Under the pieces are notes generated by a model. The model did not search any database and was not told where the DNA came from. It saw only the letters and a list, made by a program, of their open reading frames with translations. Below are positions 26,768-36,300 of a DNA stretch of 64,000 nt, one piece after another. The position numbers and the translations under genes were made by a program. Numbering within the stretch: the stretch's first letter is position 1; the number at the start of each line of letters is the position of its first letter. The stretch lies in assembly GCA_050953725.1 (NCBI GenBank), contig JBMNNB010000001.1, positions 868,001-932,000 on the forward strand, read 5' to 3'. Source of the DNA: DTU053 sp012520115. GTDB taxonomy: Bacteria > Bacillota > Clostridia > Oscillospirales > Acutalibacteraceae.

Positions 26768-27922
26768 TTAATAACCGTCAGTGAAGAAGGTATTCCTTTT
26801 CGGGAAGGCTCTGAGGAAATCCTCGTTTTCGTTGATAACCTTAATGTGAGAGTCATAAGACAATGCTTCAAAGCCGCCGCTGATGCCGCCGATGATATAG
26901 CGTGAAATGGCGATTGAATCAAGCACAACATCGGCATTCCCGCTGTCAGTGCGGCTGACCTTCACTTCCCCGCCGCCGTATGTAACGCTGTATACGCCCT
27001 TAGTGACATCGTCGGTGCTTTCAAAGACGAAGCTGCCGGGGGCTGAAGGATAGATATTAAGCTCAAGAACCTTCATCAGATTGAAAACCCTTACGGCACC
27101 GTTGTTCGATATTTTTCTCACTACCAAGGTCGGGTTAATCATATTGAGATAAATCGGAGTATTGACGGGAACATTCATAAAGGCAATGGTCTTATAATTG
27201 CCGTCGAAGGTCCTTAAAAAGCCGAGTATGCCGAGCATGGCTTCCTTATCAAGAAAGCCTATTTCGTTGACGATAACCTTGCTCTCTGACCTGTTGAATT
27301 CGCAGTTTACATAGGCCTTGAACTCGCCCTTGTCATTCTTCCAGAGGTATGTAAACTTCAAATCCTTGCGGTAGTCCGTATTAAAGTATCTGTCGCTGTT
27401 GCGGAAAAAGGCAAGGCTGTATTTCTTTGCGATTCTGTTATATAAGTCATACAGAATTTCGCTCTGCGAGCCGTCATAAAGCACGGCGCCCATGCATCGG
27501 GGTATTGATTCTAGGCATCTGAAATCCGCTTCCATGTACATTTTATCTGAAATAGCGGAATAGCCGAACTTCTGATAATACTCCTCCGAGAAGGGATAGA
27601 GAATCGAAATATCCCAGCCCTGCTTAGGAGCATCCTCAAAGAGGTAATTGAACATAGCCCTGACCGAGCCGCCACGCCTGTATTCGGGCTTTGTGGCAAC
27701 TCCGCCGACTGCGGCGCAGCTCAAAATGCCGTTGCCGAAATGGTTCTTGAAATCATAGACCTCCAAATCGGCCATCAATACACCTTCATCATTAAAGGCG
27801 CCTAACATGTATTCAGTTGAGAGCTTTTCGACCTCTGCCGGATCGAAGGTATAAATAAATGCTGAGGAGGCGACACCTTCCTGAGCGAGTGCGTCACTGT
27901 CAGTTAAACGTCTAACGTACAT
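26768..27922 (-). CDS. Eis-type GNAT acetyltransferase with C-terminal sterol-carrier-like domain
   Basis: 384 aa, the length of Eis/enhanced-survival acetyltransferases. Two fused GNAT halves occupy about 1-280: the acetyl-CoA motif is VGGVATKPEYRRGGSVRAMF (about 72-92), then LYPFSEEYYQKFGYSAIS. The last 110 residues form a sterol-carrier-protein-2-like domain (FVFESTDDVTKGVYSVTYGGGEVKV... SISRYIIGG). Eis proteins acetylate amines on aminoglycosides and peptides; the native substrate here is unknown. The gene leads a two-gene unit with a sialidase-fold protein. Confidence 0.88.
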   Translation of the reverse strand: MYVRRLTDSDALAQEGVASSAFIYTFDPAEVEKLSTEYMLGAFNDEGVLMADLEVYDFKNHFGNGILSCAAVGGVATKPEYRRGGSVRAMFNYLFEDAPKQGWDISILYPFSEEYYQKFGYSAISDKMYMEADFRCLESIPRCMGAVLYDGSQSEILYDLYNRIAKKYSLAFFRNSDRYFNTDYRKDLKFTYLWKNDKGEFKAYVNCEFNRSESKVIVNEIGFLDKEAMLGILGFLRTFDGNYKTIAFMNVPVNTPIYLNMINPTLVVRKISNNGAVRVFNLMKVLELNIYPSAPGSFVFESTDDVTKGVYSVTYGGGEVKVSRTDSGNADVVLDSIAISRYIIGGISGGFEALSYDSHIKVINENEDFLRAFPKRNTFFTDGY

Positions 27923-28011
27923 ATCAACGCTCCAATCATCTTTTATTTTTTTCCATTATAGCAAAGTAAAATGGAAAAATAAACAATGAATATATAGGTG
28001 TTTATTTTAAG

Positions 28012-28054
28012 AAAATCACCACGACAATAGGCTCAAGAGCCTTAATCGGGGTGA
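28012..28054 (-). terminator. Terminator of the small exported-peptide gene
   Basis: On the minus strand TCACC (28020-28016 side) pairs with GGTGA (28054-28050) around an inner AAGGCTC-TTGAGCCT hairpin, then TTTTCTT. It lies 36 bases after the stop. Confidence 0.6.
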
Positions 28055-28090
28055 GCTTTATGTTATATTCGCTTTTTCCAATGAATGGAT

Positions 28091-28342
28091 TCAGTCAATG
28101 GGCAGCGGAACCAGAACACCTAAATCAAATCTGAAGAAGTTTATTACCGAGCGGAAGAAGTCCTTTAAGTAATTGAAGAGATTGGTAACAACCTCCTGGA
28201 ATTCATTTATATACTCAATCATACCGTTGTTTGGGGATAAGTCGCCCTGTTCGGATTCAACCGCAAATGCAGTTAAGCCTAATACTGAAAATGCAAGAAC
28301 TACTGTCAGGATGACCGATGTCAGTTTATAAAACTTTTTCAC
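28091..28342 (-). CDS. Small exported peptide of unknown function
   Basis: 83 aa. The start is the GTG at 28342, because AAGGAG lies 8 bases upstream; a GTG 9 bases earlier falls inside that site. A clear signal peptide (KKFYKLTSVILTVVLAFSVLGLTAFA) is followed by a 50-residue mature peptide with an amphipathic, Phe-rich helix (LFNYLKDFFRSVINFFRFD) ending LGVLVPLPID. No cysteine is present. It could be a membrane-active or signalling peptide; no known family is recognised. It has its own terminator and stands alone upstream of the GNAT gene. Confidence 0.72.
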   Translation of the reverse strand: MKKFYKLTSVILTVVLAFSVLGLTAFAVESEQGDLSPNNGMIEYINEFQEVVTNLFNYLKDFFRSVINFFRFDLGVLVPLPID

Positions 28343-28481
28343 TATTACCACTCCTTAATGTATTTTTCTTCCAGAACTATACTTATTTTATTATGCTATT
28401 GCCTTATTGTCAATTCTTTATATATTTATAAACAAATTATAAGATTAGCCTTTTGAATAAACACTTAAATAACATACAAAG

Positions 28482-28509
28482 AAAAAAGCGGCTCTTTTCA
28501 GAACCGCTT
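28482..28509 (-). terminator. Terminator of tuf
   Basis: On the minus strand AAGCGGTTC (28509-28501) pairs with GAGCCGCTT (28494-28486) allowing one G-U, followed by TTTTTT. It lies 22 bases after the tuf stop. Confidence 0.9.
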
Positions 28510-28530
28510 CATTAGTGTTAATTAGACTGA

Positions 28531-29733
28531 TTATGCCTCAACTTCGATAACAACGCCTGAACCGACTGTACGGCCGCCTTCACGGATAGCGAAGCGGAGA
28601 CCTTCCTCGATAGCGATAGGAGTAATGAGCTCAACCTCGATAACTACGTTATCGCCGGGCATGCACATTTCAACGCCGTCGGGAAGCTTAATTACGCCGG
28701 TAACGTCAGTTGTTCTGAAATAGAACTGAGGACGATAGTTTGAGAAGAAGGGCTTATGACGGCCGCCCTCTTCCTTAGTAAGGACGTAAACCTGACCCTT
28801 GAACTTGGTGTGAGGATTGATTGAGCCGGGCTTTGCAAGAACCTGTCCACGCTCGATCTCTGTTCTCTGAACACCACGAAGGAGAGCACCGATGTTGTCG
28901 CCGGCCTCTGCATAGTCGAGGATTTTACGGAACATTTCGATACCTGTGCAGACAACCTTTCTTCTCTCATCGGTAAGACCAACGATTTCAACCTCTTCAC
29001 CGGTCTTAAGCTGTCCACGCTCAACTCTACCGGTAGCAACTGTACCACGGCCGGTAATTGTGAAAACGTCTTCAACAGGCATAAGGAACGGAAGGTCAGC
29101 CTTACGGTCAGGAGTCGGGATATAGTTGTCAACAGCGTCCATGAGCTCAAGAATGCACTTAAACTCGGGAGCGTTAATGTCGCCGCCGTCATACTCAAGA
29201 GCCTCAAGAGCAGAACCTCTGATGATAGGAGTATCATCGCCGGGGAACTCATAAGCGTCAAGAGTCTCACGGATTTCCATCTCAACAAGGTCAAGGAGCT
29301 CGGGATCATCAACCTGGTCAACCTTGTTCATGAAAACTACGATATAAGGAACGCCAACCTGGCGAGCAAGGAGAAGGTGCTCCTTGGTCTGAGCCATGGG
29401 ACCGTCGGTAGCAGAGATAACGAGGATAGCGCCGTCCATCTGAGCAGCACCGGTGATCATGTTCTTAATATAGTCAGCGTGGCCGGGGCAGTCAACGTGT
29501 GCATAGTGACGAGTCTCGGTCTGATACTCAACGTGAGAGGTGTTGATTGTAATACCACGCTCTCTCTCTTCGGGAGCCTTATCGATGTTTGCATAGTCAA
29601 CAAACTGAGAAGTACCCTTGAGAGCAAGTGTCTTGGTAATAGCAGCTGTCAATGTTGTCTTACCGTGGTCAACGTGACCAATGGTGCCAATGTTAACATG
29701 GGGTTTGGTTCTGTCAAATTTAGCTTTTGCCAT
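28531..29733 (-). CDS. tuf: Translation elongation factor Tu
   Basis: 400 aa, normal length. It brings aminoacyl-tRNA to the ribosome as a GTPase. GTP motifs: GHVDHGKTT (about 19-27), DCPGHADY, NKVDQVDDPEL, with effector RGITINTSHVEYQT. The C-terminal domains end FAIREGGRTVGSGVV. It lies 100 bases after fusA with AAGGAGG, and a terminator follows. Confidence 0.98.
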   Translation of the reverse strand: MAKAKFDRTKPHVNIGTIGHVDHGKTTLTAAITKTLALKGTSQFVDYANIDKAPEERERGITINTSHVEYQTETRHYAHVDCPGHADYIKNMITGAAQMDGAILVISATDGPMAQTKEHLLLARQVGVPYIVVFMNKVDQVDDPELLDLVEMEIRETLDAYEFPGDDTPIIRGSALEALEYDGGDINAPEFKCILELMDAVDNYIPTPDRKADLPFLMPVEDVFTITGRGTVATGRVERGQLKTGEEVEIVGLTDERRKVVCTGIEMFRKILDYAEAGDNIGALLRGVQRTEIERGQVLAKPGSINPHTKFKGQVYVLTKEEGGRHKPFFSNYRPQFYFRTTDVTGVIKLPDGVEMCMPGDNVVIEVELITPIAIEEGLRFAIREGGRTVGSGVVIEVEA

Positions 29734-29832
29734 TTTGTATTTCCTCCTTAGTGAAAGTCGTTAATTACTATTCGCTATTCTATCAATAACTATCATTAAT
29801 TTCAAGTCTTTTGTTACTTGAATTTGGTTTAA

Positions 29833-31911
29833 TTAGGAATTCTTGAACCTTTCACCGATTATATTATCGGCAATAGATTTAGGCACTTGCGTATAGTGAC
29901 TGGGCTCCATTACATACTGGCCTCTGCCCTGAGTCTTTGAGCGAAGGTCGGTCGCATAACCGAACATGGATGAAAGCGGGATGAAAGCATTTACCTGTGT
30001 AGCACCGATTCTTGTCTCCATTTCACGCATTTCACCACGGCGGGCATTGATGTCACCGATAACGTCGCCGATATACTCATCGGGAACGGTAACTGCTATC
30101 TTCATGATGGGCTCCATCAGAACGGGAGCTGCCTTCTTCATAGCCTCCTTGAATGCCATTGAACCGGCAATCTTAAAGGCCATTTCAGAGGAGTCGACCT
30201 CATGATAAGAACCGTCGAACAGTGTTACCTTAACATCAACGACATTGAAGCCTGCAAGTACGCCCGTCAGCATTGCGCCCTTAACGCCTGCTTCAACGGC
30301 AGGTATAAACTCCTTCGGGATAACGCCGCCGACAACAGCGTTGACAAATTCAAAGCCCTTGCCCGGATTCGGCTCTATCTTAATCTTAACATGGCCGTAC
30401 TGACCATGACCGCCGGACTGTCTTGCGTACTTGGTATCGACGGTGGCTTCCTTGGTGATTGTCTCTCTGTAGGCAACCTGAGGTCTGCCCACGTTTGCCT
30501 CGACCTTAAATTCACGAAGCATACGGTCGACGATAATCTCAAGGTGCAGCTCGCCCATACCGGCGATGATTGTCTGGCCTGTTTCCTGATCGGTGTAGAA
30601 CTTGAATGTCGGGTCCTCTTCGGAGAGCTTCTGCAGAGCTATGCCCATCTTCTCCTGTCCGGCCTTTGTTTTCGGCTCGATTGCAACACGGATAACGGGC
30701 TCCGGAAACTCCATGGATTCAAGGATAATCGGGTGATTCGCATCACAGAGAGTGTCGCCGGTTGTTGTAAACTTTACTCCGACAACAGCGGCTATGTCAC
30801 CTGCGTAGCAGGTTTCGATGTCCTGTCTGTGGTTGGAGTGCATCTGCAGTATTCTGCCCATTCTTTCGTTCTTACCCTTGGTTGAGTTAAATACAGTCTC
30901 GCCTGCATTTACCGAACCGGAGTAAACACGGAAGAAGCAGAGCTTTCCTACATAGGGGTCGGTTGCGATTTTGAATGCAAGAGCTGCGAAGGGCTCCTTG
31001 TCGGAGGAGTGTCTTACCTCTTCCTTATCGGTATCGGGATTGATACCCTTAATGGACTCAACATCTGTGGGAGCCGGCATATAAGCGACAATGGCGTCAA
31101 GCAGCTTCTGAACACCCTTATTCTTGTATGATGTACCGCAAACCACGGGAACCATGTCGTTATTAATGGTAGCCTTTCTGATGCAGGCCTTGATTTCCTC
31201 AACAGTCAGCTCTTCTCCTGCAAAATACTTTTCAAGAAGAGCGTCGTCCTGCTCGGCAACCTGCTCGATAAGCTGGAGTCTGTAAGTCTCTGCAAGCTCC
31301 TTTAAGTCTTCGGGGATTTCCTCAACCTGGCTTTTAAGCCCCATATCGTCATAATAAACAAGTGCATTCATTTCAACGAGGTCTATTACGCCCTTAAAGC
31401 TGCTTTCAGAACCGATGGGAAGCTGAATAGGAACAGCATTGCACTTTAACCTATCCTTCATCATCTGGACTACGTTGAAGAAGTCGGCGCCGAGGATATC
31501 CATTTTATTGATATAGGCCATTCTCGGAACCTTGTATTTGTCCGCCTGACGCCATACGGTTTCAGACTGAGGCTCTACTCCGCCCTTAGCACACAAGACC
31601 GTAACAGAACCGTCAAGGACACGAAGGGACCGCTCGACCTCAACAGTGAAGTCAACGTGACCGGGAGTGTCTATGATATTGATTCTGTGACCATTCCAAA
31701 AGCAAGTGGTAGCGGCAGAAGTAATGGTAATACCCCTCTCCTGCTCCTGCTCCATCCAGTCCATAGTTGCGGAACCATCATGGGTTTCACCCATTTTATG
31801 GTTCACGCCGGCATAGAAAAGAATTCTTTCGGTAGTGGTCGTTTTTCCGGCATCTATATGTGCCATTATTCCAATGTTTCGTGTTAATTCCAGCGGAACC
31901 TGCCTTGGCAT
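29833..31911 (-). CDS. fusA: Translation elongation factor G
   Basis: 692 aa from the ATG at 31911 (MPRQVPLELTRNIGIM), preceded by GGAGG; the TTG twelve bases upstream lies within that site and is rejected. It drives ribosomal translocation. GTP motifs: AHIDAGKTTTTE, DTPGHVDFT and NKMDILGADF. Domain IV is seen in RQSGGHGQYGHVKI. It sits between rpsG and tuf as in the classic str operon. Confidence 0.98.
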   Translation of the reverse strand: MPRQVPLELTRNIGIMAHIDAGKTTTTERILFYAGVNHKMGETHDGSATMDWMEQEQERGITITSAATTCFWNGHRINIIDTPGHVDFTVEVERSLRVLDGSVTVLCAKGGVEPQSETVWRQADKYKVPRMAYINKMDILGADFFNVVQMMKDRLKCNAVPIQLPIGSESSFKGVIDLVEMNALVYYDDMGLKSQVEEIPEDLKELAETYRLQLIEQVAEQDDALLEKYFAGEELTVEEIKACIRKATINNDMVPVVCGTSYKNKGVQKLLDAIVAYMPAPTDVESIKGINPDTDKEEVRHSSDKEPFAALAFKIATDPYVGKLCFFRVYSGSVNAGETVFNSTKGKNERMGRILQMHSNHRQDIETCYAGDIAAVVGVKFTTTGDTLCDANHPIILESMEFPEPVIRVAIEPKTKAGQEKMGIALQKLSEEDPTFKFYTDQETGQTIIAGMGELHLEIIVDRMLREFKVEANVGRPQVAYRETITKEATVDTKYARQSGGHGQYGHVKIKIEPNPGKGFEFVNAVVGGVIPKEFIPAVEAGVKGAMLTGVLAGFNVVDVKVTLFDGSYHEVDSSEMAFKIAGSMAFKEAMKKAAPVLMEPIMKIAVTVPDEYIGDVIGDINARRGEMREMETRIGATQVNAFIPLSSMFGYATDLRSKTQGRGQYVMEPSHYTQVPKSIADNIIGERFKNS

Positions 31912-31944
31912 AAAAACCTCCAATAAATTTTAGATAACGCGTAA

Positions 31945-32415
31945 TTACCAGCGGAAGTGTGAGAAAGCCTTGTTAGCTTCGGCCATCTTATGAGTATCTT
32001 CACGCTTCTTGTAAGCTGCGCCTGTTGAGTTCACGGCATCCATGATTTCGTGAGCAAGTCTTTCCTTCATGGTGCGCTCGGAACGCTGGCGAGCATAGAG
32101 TGTAATCCACCTGAGACCTAATGTCTGACGCCTTTCGGGGCGTACATCCACAGGAACCTGATAGGTAGCGCCGCCGACACGACGGGCCTTAACCTCAAGC
32201 AGGGGCATTACGTTTTCCATTGCGGCTTCAAAAACCTCAAGAGGTTCTTTGCCGGTCTTCTCTCGGATAATATCAAAGGCGCCGTAAACTATTTTCTGTG
32301 CAACGCCCTTTTTGCCATCATACATGATATTGTTGATGAGCCTTGTTACGAGTTTTGAATTGTAAAGCGGATCTGGCAAAACATCTCGTTTTGCTATTTT
32401 GCCTCTTCTTGGCAC
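31945..32415 (-). CDS. rpsG: Ribosomal protein S7
   Basis: 156 aa from the GTG at 32415 (PRRGKIAKRDVLPDPLYNS follows), preceded by AAGGAGG. The longer frame adds 39 residues that are not part of S7 and is rejected. S7 nucleates the 3' domain of 16S rRNA. The C-terminus ends KAFSHFRW as is usual. The gap to rpsL is 171 bases. Confidence 0.97.
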   Translation of the reverse strand: MPRRGKIAKRDVLPDPLYNSKLVTRLINNIMYDGKKGVAQKIVYGAFDIIREKTGKEPLEVFEAAMENVMPLLEVKARRVGGATYQVPVDVRPERRQTLGLRWITLYARQRSERTMKERLAHEIMDAVNSTGAAYKKREDTHKMAEANKAFSHFRW

Positions 32416-32586
32416 TTCGCTTCCCTCCTTCATATTAATGATATCACAGGTACTCGAGTGACATGCTTCCCGTCGGCGCCAATGCAGTTCAACTTTACTT
32501 ATCCTTAACGGATTACAGTATATTATTAACAAGCATTGGTGAATTAAATTCAGCCTGCAAGAAGAATTGTCTTTTTGAGTTTAGGC

Positions 32587-33006
32587 TTATTTCTTAGCCT
32601 TTGCCTTTTTTGCGCCGTACTTGGAACGACCCTGCATTCTGCCGCTAACACCCTGGGTATCATATGTGCCGCGGATGATGTGGTAACGAACACCGGGAAG
32701 GTCCTTAACACGGCCGCCCCTGATAAGCACTACGCTGTGCTCCTGAAGATTGTGACCAACGCCCGGAATATAAGCCGTAACTTCGATTCCGTTCGACAGC
32801 CTTACTCTTGCAATCTTTCTGAGAGCCGAGTTGGGCTTCTTGGGGGTATCGGTCTTAACTACCGTGCAGACGCCTCTCTTCTGGGGAGAGTTGTGGTCAT
32901 TGATGATGTTCCTCTGGGAGTTAAGATTTTTACCGAGTGCCGGGGACTTTGACTTCTTCTCAACGGATTGTCTGCCGTTGCGAACGAGCTGGTTAAAGGT
33001 TGGCAA
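32587..33006 (-). CDS. rpsL: Ribosomal protein S12
   Basis: 139 aa, the longer Gram-positive form with a lysine-rich insertion (KKSKSPALGKNLNSQRNI) before QKRGVCTVV. The decoding-loop motif KPNSALRKIARVRL and GVGHNLQEHSVVLIRGGRVKDLPGVRY are intact, so residues that change in streptomycin resistance look wild type. The start is TTG at 33006 with AAGGAGG 9 bases upstream; no ATG is available. It heads the rpsL-rpsG-fusA-tuf unit. Confidence 0.97.
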   Translation of the reverse strand: MPTFNQLVRNGRQSVEKKSKSPALGKNLNSQRNIINDHNSPQKRGVCTVVKTDTPKKPNSALRKIARVRLSNGIEVTAYIPGVGHNLQEHSVVLIRGGRVKDLPGVRYHIIRGTYDTQGVSGRMQGRSKYGAKKAKAKK

Positions 33007-33136
33007 GCCTTACACCTCCTTGTTTAATAAAATATATTTCAAGGCAAAGCCTTAAAATCGAAACCAATTATAAGAATAATAGACAAATTTAGGATTCGCA
33101 TTCATTTTTTGTAAAATTATTTTCTCACAATGATAA

Positions 33137-33166
33137 ATCTTATCATAACAAGACAAATGATGTCAA
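33137..33166 (-). promoter_or_regulatory. Promoter of rpsL-rpsG-fusA-tuf
   Basis: On the minus strand TTGACA (33166-33161) and TAAGAT (33142-33137) are 18 bases apart, 131 bases before the rpsL start. Confidence 0.75.
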
Positions 33167-33317
33167 CAAAATTGTTCAGAATCCGCACTTTAGCCAAAAT
33201 GCCTTGTCTTCAAAGCGAAAAAACAATAAAAGTAGCTATATAAAATTCCCCAAAAACTCTTAAAATAAACAAAACCGGGGTTTAAATTTTAAAAGCTAAA
33301 CATTATTTTTCACAATA

Positions 33318-33347
33318 GCAGCGAGAAGCCACTGCGCTTCTCGCTGC
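33318..33347 (-). terminator. Hairpin after rpoC
   Basis: GCAGCGAGAAG (33318-33328) pairs with CTTCTCGCTGC (33337-33347), a perfect 11-bp stem 19 bases after the rpoC stop. The T-run after it is weak (TATTGTG), so termination may be partial. Confidence 0.75.
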
Positions 33348-33365
33348 ATAACAATACAGAGTAAT

Positions 33366-36300
33366 TTAACGAAGGTCTGCTAAATCTGCAAGGCTTGTGA
33401 GCTTAATGGGCTCTGCCGCAGCTTCGTCAGAGGGTTCTTCAGTCTCTTCTTCTACTGCCTTCTTAGCCTGCGGAATGACAGAAACTTCGCTGTAGCACTT
33501 CATGCCTGTGCCAGAGGGAAGGAGCTTGCCTATGATTACATTCTCTTTTAAGCCGAGCAGCGGGTCTGTCTTGCCCTTGATAGCCGCATCGGTAAGGACT
33601 CTTGTGGTCTCCTGGAACGAAGCGGCGGAGAGGAATGAATCTGTTGCAAGCGAAGCTTTTGTGATACCGAGCAGTACGGGCTGGCCGACAGCCTTCTGAA
33701 GCTCCTGACCGGTTTCGGCGGCTCTTCTTTCGACTGCCTCGTTAGCCTCGATGAACTCTCTGCGCTCGACGGTTGAGCCGGGAAGCAGGTCTGTTGAACC
33801 CGGGTCGAGAACCTTAATCTTCTTCATCATCTGACGGACGATGACCTCAATGTGCTTGTCGTTAATCTCAACGCCCTGAAGTCTGTAAACGCTCTGAACC
33901 TCACGGATGAGGTAGTTATGAACTGCCTGAACGCCGAGTACCTCAAGGATGTCATGGGGATTGACGGAGCCTTCAGTAATGAGGTCGCCCTTCCTTATAT
34001 ACTGACCCTCTTCAACGCACTTTCTGTAGCCGTAGGGAATCAGGTACTTTTCCTGAGCCTCGGGGTTGGTGACAACCACATGCTCTGCCCTCTTGATTTC
34101 CTCGAAGGAAACAACGCCGTCGATTCTGGAGATGATTGCAAGGGTCTTGGGCTTTCTTGCCTCGAACAGCTCCTCGACACGGGGAAGACCCTGTGTGATG
34201 TCGTCTGATGAAACAACGCCGCCTGTGTGGAAGGTTCTCATGGTAAGCTGCGTACCGGGTTCACCGATTGACTGAGCGGCGATAATACCGACAGCCTCAC
34301 CGACCGTAACAGTCTCACCTGTTGCAAGGTTGGTACCATAGCACTTTATGCAGACACCGTGTTCGGAGTTACAGGTAAGAAGTGATCTGATAACAACTTC
34401 ATTGATGCCTGCCTTGACGATTCTCTTTGCGTCGTCGTCAGTCATGGGTCTGTCGTTGCCCATTAGCAGCTCGCCTGTTTCCGGGTGTACCAGTGGCTCA
34501 AGGAGGAAGCGGCCTGTCAGACGCTCTTCAAGGCTCTCGATTACTTCGCCTTCCTCGCCTAAGATGGCCGATACCGTAAGTCCTTCCTTGCAGCCGCAGT
34601 CGTGCTCACGGATGATAACATCCTGCGAAACATCGACAAGACGCCTTGTAAGGTAACCGGAGTCAGCCGTTCTCAGAGCCGTATCGGCAAGACCCTTTCT
34701 TGCACCACGGGATGAGATGAAGTACTCGATAACGTTAAGTCCCTCACGGTAGTTAGCCCTGATCGGGATTTCGATTGTTCTGCCTGCGGTGTTTGCGATA
34801 AGTCCGCGCATACCGGCAAGCTGGCTGAGCTGGCTTGTAGAACCACGGGCGCCGGAGGTAACCATCATAAACAGCGGGTTATATGTGTCAAGGTTCTTTG
34901 TAAGCTCTGAGGTGACGTTCTTTGTGCAGGTCTCCCAGACCTTAATGGTAAGCCTGTAACGGTCAAGCTCGCTGCACTCACCGTTGCGGTAGCTCTCGTT
35001 GATTTCGTCGACCTGACGCTCGGCTTCCTCGATAAATGCCTTTTTCTTCTCAGGGATAACTGCGTCGCTGACGGCGACGGTGATTCCGCTTCTCGTTGAG
35101 AACCTATAGCCCTGGTTCTTAATCTTGTCAAGAACCACTGCGGATTCGGACATGCCGTGAACCTTAATGCACCTGTCGACTATCTTACTGAGCATCTTCT
35201 TGTCGACTACGAAGTCGATTTCAAGGTCGAAGGCCTTTTCAGGGTCGGACCTGTCAACAAAGCCGAGGTCCTGGGGAATGGGCTCGTTGAATATTACACG
35301 ACCGAGTGTTGTCGTAATAAGCTTTGAACGCTTCTCGCCGTCAAATTCCTTAACGACTCTTATCTTAATCTGAGCGTGAAGATCAAGGTCGCCTTCCTCA
35401 TAGGCCATAATAGCCTCGTTTACATCCTTGTAAACGTTGCCCTCGCCCTTTGCACCGGGCTTGACAAGGGTCAGGTAGTATGAGCCGAGAACCATGTCCT
35501 GTGAAGGAACGGTGACGGGCTTGCCGTCTGAGGGCTTGAGAAGGTTGTTGGAGGCAAGCATGAGGAAGCGTGCTTCTGCCTGTGCCTCTGCCGAAAGGGG
35601 AACGTGAACGGGCATCTGGTCGCCGTCGAAGTCTGCGTTAAATGCGGTACATACAAGAGGATGGAGCTTGATTGCCCTGCCCTCTACCAATACAGGCTCA
35701 AAGGCCTGAATACCGAGTCTGTGCAGCGTGGGAGCACGGTTGAGGAGAACGGGATGGTCCTTGATAATGTTCTCAAGTGCGTCCCAGACCTCTGCGCCGC
35801 CTCTTTCGACCATTTTGCGGGCGCTCTTTATATTCTTTGATATATCAAGCTCAACAAGCCTTTTCATAACAAAGGGCTTGAACAGCTCGAGTGCCATTTC
35901 CTTGGGCAGACCGCACTGATAAATCTTCAGCTCGGGGCCTACGACGATAACGGAACGGCCTGAATAGTCAACACGCTTACCCAGAAGGTTCTGCCTGAAG
36001 CGTCCCTGCTTACCCTTAAGCATATCTGAAAGGGACTTTAAGGGGCGGTTGTTCGGGCCTGTGACTGCCTTGCCGTGACGGCCGTTGTCGATGAGTGCGT
36101 CAACTGCCTCCTGAAGCATTCTCTTTTCGTTCCTGACGATGATGTCGGGAGCGCCAAGCTCAAGCAGCTTCTTTAAGCGGTTGTTTCTGTTGATAACACG
36201 CCTGTAAAGGTCGTTAAGGTCGGAGGTTGCGAACCTGCCGCCCTCAAGCTGAACCATGGGGCGCAGGTCGGGCGGAATGACCGGAATAACATCGAGTATC

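Larger units (their letters stand above)
33007..33365 (-). other. Gap between rpoC and rpsL: terminator plus new promoter, no L7Ae-type gene
   Basis: In many Bacilli and Clostridia an L7Ae-family gene lies here; none is present in any frame. The gap holds the rpoC hairpin and a good promoter for rpsL. Nothing else is recognised. Confidence 0.7.

Noticed and set aside
30202..30885. Plus-strand frame of 227 codons inside fusA
   Set aside because: It lies fully antisense to EF-G, has no RBS and no domain; the opposite frame is unmistakable.
31912..31923. Longer EF-G start at TTG 31923
   Set aside because: The TTG overlaps the GGAGG of the real start and adds residues not found in EF-G.
32416..32532. 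39-residue N-terminal extension of S7
   Set aside because: The extension runs through the RBS and has no match to S7; GTG at 32415 gives the normal 156 aa.
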